From: Spirogloea muscicola
Lineage: Eukaryota; Streptophyta; Zygnematophyceae; Spirogloeales; Spirogloeaceae
Length of the DNA: 20,518 bases
Assembly: GCA_009602725.1 (NCBI GenBank)
Contig: WELB01000032.1
Coordinates: 423,563-444,080 of the forward strand
Reading direction: 5' to 3'
Both the position numbers and the translations under genes were made by a program. This document shows positions 12,345 to 20,518 of this stretch, piece after piece; the first letter of the stretch is position 1; each line of letters opens with the position of its first letter. Under the pieces are notes generated by a model that was not told the origin of the DNA, did no database searches, and saw only the letters and a program-made list of their open reading frames with translations.

Positions 12345-12375
12345 AATACAATATGACTATTAGTCACATTGTATT
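12345..12375. repeat. 31-nt near-perfect palindrome in an AT-rich patch
   Basis: Two 15-nt arms (AATACAATATGACTA and TAGTCACATTGTATT) surround a single T and pair with one mismatch. The words attgtattt are repeated immediately downstream, and a second small inverted repeat, GAGAAT-CTC-ATTCTC, follows near 12389-12403. Possible origins are a MITE-like terminus, a recombination product or a regulatory cruciform; none can be shown here. Confidence 0.65.
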
Positions 12376-13321
12376 TATTGTATTTAGTGAGAATCTCATT
12401 CTCTGGCATCAATGCAAGCTGTGCACACTTCCTGCAGGGTTTCATGCAAGTGTGGCAGCGGCAAGCCATGGCGGCATGTGCCGCAGGCCAGGCCGGAGAC
12501 GTGTGTTAGCACCGCGCTAAGGGGCTGCTTTGAAAGTCTTCCTGCTCTGGCTGCTCCTGAGGTTGCTCCTGTCGATCACATTCAGCAGCCTCCGCTGCTT
12601 GTCTCCCTCACTGAGAGTCCTCAACTGCACGATTCCCCTTTTCTCCGGAAGACCAGCAGGCCAATATCATCTCGGCGTGTCAAACGCATGGTGGCAGACA
12701 GAATCCGCCCATACTCAGATATCGGCCAACACACAGTAACATAGACAGCACAGGCTGTCTTATCTAGCCACACAATTAGAAAAGCACAGGCTCTGCCCTC
12801 CATCAGAGAGTGATAGCCTTAGCTAGAATGCATCGGAGTAGCAGACGCCTCAGAGCAGAATCCAGGATTAAGCGCAATATGCCCAGGCACCCCTTTTCAC
12901 AGGGAATGCTCCACGCGCTCTAAGTCCGATTCTGTTGGTTCCTCAGCCAATTCAACGATTTGCCACATTACAGCATTTGGTAGAGTGCTTCCCAGCCGAA
13001 ATCGCTGATCCACAGTGCGACAACATCAACATGCATAGCCCAGGCTGAAGCTGCTGAACCTCTATATGCCAGGACCTTGTTTTCTTTATTCTGGCCTACC
13101 ATTGTCATACCTGCCGCCGAAATATTGTGTAAGCTCCCAGCAGGCTCTGCATATCACTTTCATTAGAGTGCGCCTCAATTTACTACGTGCCATGTGGATG
13201 TTGGCAACGTGTGAATGGACAGAAGGTGGTTTAGCAACATATTTACCTGGCCGCAACCTCTGCAATGGAGGTTGCTGTGCGTGAAAGCCCTGACGACCTG
13301 CCCTTCTAAAGTTGGACGCAC
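12376..13321. other. No recognisable gene
   Basis: About 950 nt with no exon chain, conserved motif or repeat match that I can support. An open frame at 12412-12744 (+) has no family features. Confidence 0.4.
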
Positions 13322-13326
13322 TTACA
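13322..13326 (-). terminator. TGTAA poly(A) signal for VPS28
   Basis: TTACA on the plus strand, i.e. TGTAA on the minus strand, about 95 nt past the VPS28 stop, at the expected distance for a green-algal polyadenylation signal. Confidence 0.6.
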
Positions 13327-13419
13327 CATGAGACGTGAGCTGCCTCCTAAGTAAATGGGTCCTGCTAACGAAACTGATCGCCACCAATTAGTACTGCACA
13401 ACAAAGACCAGATGAGCAA

Positions 13420-14553
13420 CTACGAGGACTTAGGGAGGGAGTTCATGAAGGCTGTATAGGACGAGTCCAAGTCGAAAGCAAGCTGTCGAGCTTGCCCTTC
13501 TGTTAGCTCGTCCGAAGCTGACATCCGATTGAATCTTGACAACCACTCCCTCCCCTGGCACTTGGCATACAACGCTTGTCTCAGATGGGCTCATTCACGA
13601 GTGGCAATCAGCAGCCTGAGGACTAAATCCACAACAAAGGTACACAACCTGTCACAGATGTATGGCACCCACCTTGACCTTGCCTTCAAAATCAGCTGGC
13701 AGTTGTGGAACACGATTCAATGATCCGACAAGGTCTGTCAAGTGAGGATATATTTGGTCGACAGCAACCATGTTGAGCTTGAGCAGATCCATGGTAGTGA
13801 TGAAGTGCTGCACAGTCTCTGCAACTGCAGAAGCAGTGTTATCCGAACTGGCTGCTTTATGTTCCACGGTCGCTGGGATGCCAGACACCAGCAGTCTGTG
13901 TCGCACAAAGGAAATACCATGATCAGTATTTCACAAGTCAACTTATGTACATTTGCTATCTGCACAATGATTAGAGAGATCAAAAGTTTCAACTTATGAT
14001 GAAGAGGCAAATTTCGGAAGCAGTGATCCCGGCACTGACCTATTCACAGCAGCAGGACAGTCCATCTTGTATGCAGCCATGAAGCGCTCTACATCCGGAA
14101 CAGTATCCTGCCCAATAGCATTGGCGCTGTCAACAAGGGAGTCATAAGGGATACTTGTTCAGGCATAGAGATTGTGCACAAGAGGGTACCTTTAGGGTTG
14201 TCCTAAGGGTCTTGAATTGCGTGATCAACTTCAAGCAGGCAGGCTCGTAGTCCTTGGCACTGATATCGTCCCTGACATACGCTTTCTCCAGTTTCTCTGC
14301 ACTGCCAGGAAGGATCACAACGGCAGGCTGTAGCCTTCACAGACAAAGTCGTCGATGGCCCTCGCAGCTCCGAGTCGAAGTCTGTGCAGACAGGCAGTCA
14401 TTGAGCGGAGGCCAAGCGGAGCTGCACACCTGTGGTCTTGATGATGGCATACAGATCAGCGAAATTCTCGTACATCTCCCGCTCCTTCTTGTCCGACCAA
14501 AGTTTTACCTCCCGCACGTCCGCCGCCGGGATTGAGCCCGCGGCCATGGCCAT
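13420..14553 (-). CDS. VPS28: VPS28, ESCRT-I subunit (5 exons)
   Basis: VPS28 homologue of 218 aa, close to the usual 210-220. It is a subunit of ESCRT-I, which sorts ubiquitinated membrane proteins into multivesicular endosomes. Exons in order: 14430-14553, 14190-14296, 14040-14107, 13673-13895, 13420-13554; all phases agree and the stop is TAG. The N-terminal core domain shows EVKLWSDKKEREMYENFADLYAIIK and EKLEKAYVRDDIS, then VPDVERFMAAYKMDCPAA. The C-terminal four-helix domain, which contacts ESCRT-II in other species, shows FITTMDLLKLNMVAVDQIYPHL, LPADFEGK and DELTEGQARQLAFDLDSSY. I chose ATG 14553 (MAMAAGS); another ATG two codons later is possible. An earlier in-frame start would add an unconserved GC-rich extension. 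The gene is divergent from NTH1, with retrotransposon tails in the space between. Confidence 0.95.
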
Positions 14554-14914
14554 CGGGGTGGGGCCGGCGAGCGCGCCCAACCTGCTGGAAGCCCGAGAAG
14601 GCTTTCGTCCGAAGCACGCCGGGTTGCAGCGGCCACTGGAGTGGCCGGCCGGGCTCACGAGCTCCAGACGGCGAGCAATTGAGACCGAGGCGATGAGTGG
14701 CTGCGACAAGCTGCCGGGCTTTGCGTGTGGGAGCGACGGCGCGGAGGCGGTGGCGGCGGCGGCCCAGGCGCGGCGCTATCGGCTGTGCAGTCGGCGAGGG
14801 GGCCCACGCGACTCGAGGCGGACCAAGCGGCTTCCCCACGTCGGGAATAGCGGGCTCCGAGCGGCGCCGGCCCACTGAGGCGGGACTGGAACTCGCGCGA
14901 GAGGGGGCGACCTG

Positions 14915-15007
14915 CGTCTCCCAGACCCTGCGAACTCACCTGTATGCATCTGGCTGGCCCTCCATACAGCCGCTCCTTTAACATCAGCAGCCGCATTCGT
15001 CTCCCAG
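14915..15007 (+). mobile_element. 73-nt LINE 3'-tail insertion flanked by 10-bp target-site duplications
   Basis: CGTCTCCCAG occurs at 14915-14924 and again at 14998-15007. The 73 nt between them (14925-14997) closely match the end of the element A 3' UTR: cctgtatgcatctggctgg, a stem-loop variant at 14950-14972, and atcagcagccgc at the end. It is therefore a severely 5'-truncated insertion of the A family in plus orientation. It lies about 370 nt upstream of the VPS28 start codon. It has no poly-A. Confidence 0.85.
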
Positions 15008-15062
15008 CTGGAAGAGTCTTCCTATTTTTCATGTGAATACGCCACTCGTTGGTCCTCCTTGA

Positions 15063-15210
15063 GCTTCGTATGTGCTCACTCGTGGGTACTGACGTACCCT
15101 TCAGCCTGCATTTAGTCAAATTCACACCAATCACACAATTTCTTAGCCCCTACCTTCCATGGGAGAGCACTTTCATGCGCACCGCGTGCCTTCTCTGCTG
15201 GGAAGAATTT
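15063..15210 (+). mobile_element. LINE scraps (+): ORF end VLTRGY-stop and an internal piece
   Basis: Codons at 15063-15092 read A-S-Y-V-L-T-R-G-Y-stop, matching the ORF end of copy D. At about 15168-15205 a second scrap (ttcatgcgcaccgcgtgcc, then ttctctgc) matches the M-R-T-A region of copy C, which normally lies about 150 nt before the ORF end. The order is therefore rearranged, consistent with two separate fragments. Confidence 0.6.
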
Positions 15211-15299
15211 CTTGTATTTGAAACAAATGAAGGCCAAATGGCCAAGTACAAAGGCAAGCACATCTTAAGACCTACATAACCTACAGTAGATTGACCCGC

Positions 15300-15428
15300 T
15301 CAGTAACCACGTGTCAAAACATGAAGGTCGCTAACCGATGCCTGGATACTAGATGGCAGATACGAAGCCCTTCTGCCACCAACTAGAGCTCGCCCAGCTT
15401 TCTGGTGCAAAGCATTAGCCTGAGCACG
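15300..15428 (-). pseudogene. LINE ORF tail, copy G (minus)
   Basis: Forty-two codons plus stop on the minus strand align end to end with the element A ORF terminus: RAQANALHQKAGRAL against RSQALALHRRAGRAL, then SDLHVLTRGY-stop. It is open throughout, so it is less decayed than copy C. The 3' UTR below 15300 is not obviously the same as in A. Confidence 0.7.
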
Positions 15429-15469
15429 CTACAAACAGGCCGAAACTCGTCGTCGCAACAACGACAGAT

Positions 15470-15725
15470 AAGCAGCAGGCAAGCCCATCTCAAAATGCTG
15501 GGGATACTTTTCCGGCAGCTAGTCTGTCGGATTTGAGGCTCCTTACTCGTGACTACTGAGTGGTCCATCCTCCCCCGTTCTGACATAGCATCTTCAGGCC
15601 CCTTCGTAGCTGCTTAGCGCTTTTTAGGCCACTCCATCATTTGGCCCCTTCGAACCTTCGTCGATTCTTTTTCGGGCTGGCTTTTCACAGCCCTTGCCCC
15701 CATTGGGAGTGCCGCTTCTTTTCCG
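15470..15725 (+). mobile_element. LINE copy H (+): ORF end SDLRLLTRDY-stop and full 3' UTR
   Basis: The plus-strand frame ends SLSDLRLLTRDY-stop (TGA 15557-15559). About 110 nt later the 3' UTR shows ggccccttcgaaccttcgtc, the perfect stem-loop GGGCTG-loop-CAGCCC at 15674-15693, and the second block gcccccattgggagtgcc, all paralleled in copy C. It lies back-to-back with copy G, about 40 nt away and in the opposite orientation, and ends roughly 420 nt upstream of the NTH1 start codon. Confidence 0.75.
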
Positions 15726-16148
15726 TCCGAAGACATCGATCAGGAAGATCACGGCCATGGTCTTCACGACGGGGGCCATAGCGGAAGCACGCGGCGGCTC
15801 CTCTAACGACCGGATGCGGCCCTGACCATCCGACGACGCCAGTGCCGGTGTGGAGCTGGCCCTTGGTGCGGCGCCGATGGGCCACGCTGACATCTGCTGC
15901 TCTCCCTACAACCACTGCCGTGTCGTGCTGCCTCCTGTCCTTGCGGCGGCGAATTGTGACACCAAGGGCCAGTGAGCTGCCCTAGCACGGCAAGCCCCGC
16001 ATTCCTGAGCTTGCGTTTGGCATGGCTGTTTTCGCCATCGTGTTGGCCGTTCTTCAAGCGAGCTGCTTCTGTGCATTCAGGAACGAGCCTCCAATCTCCA
16101 AGAAGCACCCGGCACGGACGCACTTGCGACTACTGGCCCGCACGCTGC
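15726..16148. promoter_or_regulatory. Upstream region of NTH1
   Basis: This GC-rich 420-nt stretch should contain the NTH1 promoter and 5' UTR. An open frame with ATG at 16022 runs to TAG at 16259-16261, overlapping the proposed NTH1 start in another frame. If transcribed, it would be an upstream ORF of 79 codons. No core promoter element is recognisable. Confidence 0.35.
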
Positions 16149-19117
16149 ATGAGGCCTGCTACTGCCGCCATTGCCTCCGTCGTTGCTCCCGCCACTCCCA
16201 GGCTGCTGAGCGTGATGGAGTCGGCGATGAGCCGGACGACCCGCCGCAGCCTGGCTGCTAGCTTCCGAGTGGCTGCAGGTGCAAGGAGACCATGTGCCAC
16301 AACTGCTTGTTGCTAATGACATACTGAGAAGTGACCTTGTATTGCTTGCGGCTTGCACGTGCAGTCTCAAAGACTCAAAGAGATCTCAAGGCCCAAGAGC
16401 TGACTGTTGCTGATCAGCAACCGTCACTCCTGCAGAGAATCCACTGGTGAGCCAAGAGGCACACGCTTCAGTCTGCCTGCGGAGATCTCCAAGAGGTAGG
16501 CATCTCATGCATCACAAATTTCCTTGAAAATGTCGATGATTAGAAACTAGAATATATGGAGTCCATGACAAAAGATGGAATTGTGTCCACAAATGAGTGT
16601 TGTCGTCCTGAAGTCTACTGTGTACATACAGAGTTTGATGGGCTAAATGCTGAAGCTCTGAAGCTCGACCTGTGTTGGACCATTTATGAGCTGCATTTGT
16701 CCTCCTTCCAGCACATTTATGTACATTCATTAATTAAGAAGCACACCTGTGGGTGGTACTTAAGGTGCGCTGCTCTGTGAAATATAGTGAAGAGGAAGCT
16801 CAGTAATGATGCACCAGTCAATGTCAAGTACGAGGAAGAAGTGCAGCTTGCCTCCACCGATGTTGGTCCTGTCCAGAGCTTCTCAATTGAGAACAAGGTC
16901 AACATCTTAGACCACCTGTTTCAGAGCTCTTTGCCTGCAACTTGTGCACTTGTAAACTAGTGAGTATCTACATTCATTCATTCATATCCTGCTGCAAGGT
17001 CACATGTTCTGCACATTTGTAAACTAGGCATTATCTTCACCACACTTGATTACAGGCATTGGCAAATGCAACGCATGTGATCAGAGGAGCAAATTGTGAA
17101 GTCAAGCTTGAAGCTGATACTCTTACAGAAGACCCCACCCCAAGCAACGACACAGCAATCGGTACAGCAAGTGTGTACAGTCAGATTCACCTTGATCGAC
17201 TAGATGATATGCTAAGTCCAGCAATTTAGAATTGTTATCAAGCAAAGCAAGGTGCAGTCGGTTGCAGTGGATTCATGCAACTGCAACAACTGCAATTGTC
17301 ATCTCATCATTAAGGGTGCTTGGCTGCTTGACTTACAAGCCTGACCTGTCGTGTGATTCTTCCTAGAGGCCAAACCTCATCTGGACTTCACTGTGATTGT
17401 GCAGTACCTCCCGGGAAGTGGCAAGAGGTACTTGAGACCATAAAGAGCATGCGATTAAAGAGTTTGGCTCCTGTGGATACTATGGGCTGCGAGCAAGCTG
17501 GACTTGGCCTTCTACCCAAGGTTAGATGCTTGTGTGTCACTTTTGTAGAAGTAGCTGATGAGAAGGAGCTGGCATGAATGGAGTCAAAAGACAGTGGTAA
17601 CCTGCAAAGACATTGTTGCCGACATCTCATGTCCGCTGATTGTGAGCTTCCAGGAGCGGAGATTTGCTATCCTGGTTTATGCTCTACTATCAAGCCAGAC
17701 AAGAGACGAAATAACGCATGGTATGCCTCCAAGTTCCTCAAGCTTGCGGACTTGTTAAGTGTCAGATCTTATAACGGCAGTAGTCAATTGCAGTACTTAC
17801 TTTTCACGCCGTCTCCTAGGTGCTGTCCTTAGACTGCAGAAGGCAAACTTAGTCAATGCTGCTGCCATGATGTCTATGGAAGAAAAAGGCATCAGTGAGA
17901 TAATCTACCCTGTAAGTGCTTTTGTATGAGCAGCTCATTTCCACGTATGTATGTAGCTGAGTGTTACAAGCTCATATTTGGCACTTCTTTAAAAGAATCA
18001 TTAAAGATTGCATGGAGTGTTTCATCTACAGCGATTGACCATTCCTGCACTTCCTATCTCTATGACATGCAGACTAGTGTCATCGGCAGCACTCATATGC
18101 TGACTCTGTAAAGGTTGGGTGAGCAATCAGGTAGGGTTTTATTTACGCAAGGGGGTCTATCTGAAAAAGGTTGCAACAGTGTGCTTTGAGCTTCATGGAG
18201 GAGATATACCACCTACCTTTGATGGGCTTATGGAGCTTCCGGGGGTTGGGCCTAAAATGGCCCATCTGGTAAAGCTGGCTGCTTGATCCAACACTCTCAC
18301 GTATGCCACAGAAACTACTCCTGCTTGTTTGTGATACTAACTTCACATACGTGCTGATAATGTTCCCTCTGTGATGTTAATAGTGTTGCTTTAGTCAACA
18401 TAGTCGACATAAGGTTCTGACAAGCTTGTCAAGACTGGGCAGGTGATGAACGTGGGATGGGAAAAGAGCGAAGGCATCTGTGTAGATACACATGTGCACC
18501 GTATTAGCAACCGATTAAGGTGGACAGGGCACGTCAAAGCAAAAAGTGGCACCATGCAGGTGAGAATGACAAGGTGCTCAGATGAATGTATAGAAAATGG
18601 TTGGGTCACATCCAAGTGGCAGGTCCCAGCTCTTCAGGGTGCTTATGAAGCTTGTAGTGATGAGCAATTGCAAGCGTTTCACTGCTACTTGTCTTGAATT
18701 ATATAACAGGGGACAAAGACACCTGAAGAGACGAGGAGTGCCCTTCAAGCTTGGCTGCCTCTCGAGCACTGGGTGTCTCTCAATCCACTCTTGGTATGTG
18801 CTTTGACTGCTCAGACATCCTCCACATTGCCCCAGTCCATATCGCCTTGCTGATTATCTCCTGAGTGCCTCTTACTTTCAATGTGGTGCATGTGCACGAG
18901 AACCCCAATTTACTCAGATCTGCTGTGCTGCACGACTGGTTGCCTTAATGGGGTTGAGTTTACTTGCTCCATTTTGCAGGTGGGTTTTGGTCAGACGGTG
19001 TGCAGGCCTGTGAGACCTCGCTGTCACATGTGCACACTTTCTTCAAGTGGCCTGTGTCCTTCGAGCACCCATACTACAGCTGCGAACACACTGGCGCCGC
19101 GAACACCCTCCCTGTGA
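16149..19117 (+). CDS. NTH1: Endonuclease III homologue NTH1, bifunctional DNA glycosylase/AP lyase (10 exons)
   Basis: Base-excision repair enzyme that removes oxidised pyrimidines and cleaves at abasic sites. Exons: 16149-16278, 16788-16951, 17056-17161, 17405-17520, 17654-17720, 17820-17911, 18131-18268, 18443-18559, 18719-18793, 18980-19117. The total of 1143 nt gives 380 aa, close to plant NTH1. From [12 protein letters not shown] onward the match to plant NTH1 is clear: [32 protein letters not shown], the helix-hairpin-helix LPGVGPKMA with catalytic Lys267, and VDTHVHR with Asp286. The [4Fe-4S] cysteines are 343, 350, 353 and 361, spacing 6-2-7 rather than the usual 6-2-5. The N-terminus ([20 protein letters not shown]...) is Ala/Ser/Arg-rich and could be an organelle presequence, followed by a basic KRK. 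Exons 1-3 are not conserved; the exon 2 end (donor gtaaac) is the least certain junction. Confidence 0.93.
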
Positions 19118-19796
19118 CACCCCTCCCAGATTAAGGAAGGTCAATGTGCCAAGCATGGCATGCCCTTACTCAATGCTTTCAGAGCAATACTGCCTGCTGA
19201 GCAGGAAGAGGTTGATGGAAATACGTTAATCCTCTTCAGCAGAATGTCATCGAAATCTACAATCTCAGGCAGACATTCTCTGATTACGTGATTGCAACTC
19301 ACTGTTTACATTATTGCAAGTACATGAAGCTTAAGTGGACAGATTACTGTGCGCTCTCATTTCCATGCCAAGACCTGTCTGGGTTTAAGGAAGCACTGCT
19401 GTAACAGTAGAGCTGGGCTGCACAAATCCAGACATTCTTCTGTGTGGCTAGCTTCTAGGCAAGTTCAAGAAGGGCCCAACAGTTAGAGCACTCTTTGCCA
19501 GGCATCACCAACATGCCTAGAACCAGTTCGCATTCATATGAACATGCTCAAGTGGAGGGAGACGAATCCAGACACAGTACAGAAATTGGAAATCCTCAAC
19601 AACCACGAGCCACAGTGCCTTGAGGCCAGACAAGTAGTTGGAGACTGTGACCTATGAATGCATCTTGCTCGTACTTGACATCAAGCACCAGCTTCAATGG
19701 ATGCCGTGATCACGTCCTGCATCATGCTGCCTTTGCGGCAGGTGTGCAGCAGGGTCCAAACACTGGAAGGAGGGTGACAGAAAACAGTCTACATTC
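19118..19796. other. Convergent 3' intergenic region (NTH1 / PsbY)
   Basis: About 680 nt without a supported gene; it should hold the 3' UTRs of NTH1 and psbY. Open frames such as 19654-19917 (+) overlap the psbY coding strand and have no recognisable features. Confidence 0.55.
19400..19404 (+). terminator. TGTAA poly(A) signal for NTH1
   Basis: TGTAA about 285 nt past the NTH1 stop. The distance is plausible for an algal 3' UTR, though the pentamer alone is weak evidence. Confidence 0.4.
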
Positions 19797-19801
19797 TTAC
19801 A
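19797..19801 (-). terminator. TGTAA poly(A) signal for psbY
   Basis: TTACA on the plus strand, i.e. TGTAA on the minus strand, about 75 nt past the psbY stop. Confidence 0.5.
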
Positions 19802-19874
19802 AAAAACGAGCGGCCGTGAGAGCCCTGCTCGAGTTACCCAACATCTGCAGCATCATTGAAGGCCGCATGTGCGG

Positions 19875-20518
19875 CTACTTCCTCCTACCACCCTTCCCTT
19901 GCATGTTCCTGAACTGATTGAGGGCGGCTGGCAAAATGTTGAAGAGCACCCAGCCGACAGCGGGCCCAAGGACGACGAGGAGGATGAGGGGGCGCGCGTC
20001 CGTGTCGGCCAGCTGCATGATCTCCTGGGCGGCGGCGTCAGCCTGCGGAGCGGCGAGAAGGGAGGCGGCGGTGCCGAGGCTGACGGCGCCCACAAGGCCC
20101 TTGGCGCTCCGCATCCGGTCAAGCTGCGACAGCGCCGGCTGGGCAATGTTGAACAGCACCCACGCAATGGCAGGGACCAGGGCCAGGGCCAGCGCCAGGG
20201 GCCGCGAGTCGTCCGCCAGCTGCATGATCTCCTGCGCCGCGTCCGCCTGAGGGGCGGCGGCCAGCGCCGTGGCGGCAGCGCCGCCGAGGCCGACGGCGGC
20301 CAGCACGCCTCGCCTGCCGCCGGACTGCATCCGCTGCAGCTGGGCGAGGGCGCCGGGGAGGATGTTGAAGGCCACCCAGCCGACGGCGGGGCCCAGGACG
20401 AGGAGCAGGATGAACGGCCGGGCATCGTTGTCGGCCAGCTGCATCAGCTCATGGGCCGCCTGCGCCTGGGGCGGCGCCGCGAGCAGCGCGGCGGCCACGG
20501 CGGCGACGCCGGCGCCGG
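19875..20518 (-). CDS. PSBY: PsbY precursor with at least three PsbY modules (5' partial, runs off the right edge)
   Basis: Nuclear precursor of PsbY, a small single-span thylakoid protein at the periphery of photosystem II. About 213 codons are visible with no intron; the frame is still open at the window edge, so the start, and presumably a chloroplast transit peptide, lies outside. Three successive modules begin HELMQLAD or QEIMQLAD, then an Arg-Pro, a hydrophobic span containing GPAVGWV or VPAIAWV and FNI, and a charged end (QRMQ, DRMR, RNMQ). They lie near 20323-20452, 20109-20240 and 19899-20030. Each is preceded by a hydrophobic Ala-rich segment ending in AxA (for example APQADAA), as expected for thylakoid-processing cleavage that releases separate PsbY proteins. 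The C-terminus is the basic GKGGRRK. In Arabidopsis the precursor yields two PsbY proteins; three or more here is an expansion. GC content is higher than in the neighbouring introns. Confidence 0.93.
   Translation of the reverse strand, partial: GAGVAAVAAALLAAPPQAQAAHELMQLADNDARPFILLLVLGPAVGWVAFNILPGALAQLQRMQSGGRRGVLAAVGLGGAAATALAAAPQADAAQEIMQLADDSRPLALALALVPAIAWVLFNIAQPALSQLDRMRSAKGLVGAVSLGTAASLLAAPQADAAAQEIMQLADTDARPLILLVVLGPAVGWVLFNILPAALNQFRNMQGKGGRRK

Noticed and set aside
12412-12744. 110-codon plus-strand frame
   Set aside because: No recognisable domain, no coherent neighbouring exons, and length not exceptional for non-coding sequence.
14108-14189. An extra 24-nt start to VPS28 exon 3 using the upstream AG
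   Set aside because: That acceptor breaks the reading frame; the acceptor at 14108-14110 keeps frame and gives the conserved LK-D-T-V-P junction.
19918-20250. 110-codon plus-strand frame
   Set aside because: Antisense to the psbY precursor, whose repeated modules are unambiguous.

Overview
The window looks like nuclear DNA of a green alga (Chlorophyta, possibly a trebouxiophyte). The supporting evidence is five intron-rich housekeeping genes with GT-AG and some GC-AG introns, a precursor of photosystem II protein PsbY, and the chlorophyte-type poly(A) signal TGTAA behind several genes. I cannot fix the species.

Layout. 1-917: GC-rich, with a pure 109-nt poly-T run at 404-512. 918-2397 (+): a five-exon short-chain dehydrogenase/reductase of the pterin aldehyde reductase type. 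2753-5495 (-): a ten-exon cytosolic-type GAPDH, convergent with it. About 5990-10620: a nest of non-LTR retrotransposon copies. One carries a long open reading frame with a reverse transcriptase and a C-terminal restriction-like endonuclease (6248-8902). It sits inside the C-terminal codons of an older relative and is flanked by a 6-bp target-site duplication; the rest are truncated 3' tails in both orientations. 10620-13320: mostly uninterpretable, with an inverted pair of an unidentified coding-derived sequence (11509-11930) and a near-perfect palindrome (12345-12375). 13420-14553 (-): five-exon VPS28 (ESCRT-I). 14915-15725: more retrotransposon tails between two divergent genes, including a 73-nt insert bounded by a 10-bp duplication. 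16149-19117 (+): ten-exon endonuclease III (NTH1). 19875 to the right edge (-): PsbY precursor with at least three PsbY modules, convergent with NTH1.

The host genes are unrelated housekeeping functions (pteridine salvage, glycolysis, endosomal sorting, base-excision repair, photosystem II) and share no operon or pathway. The most distinctive part is the retrotransposon family. Its copies share an ORF end reading L-T-R-G-Y-stop and a 3'-UTR stem-loop of the form GGGCTG-loop-CAGCCC, and two insertions can be delimited to the base from their target-site duplications. Exon models were assembled by hand from reading frame, splice signals and family conservation. Every model closes in frame, but none is supported by transcript data.
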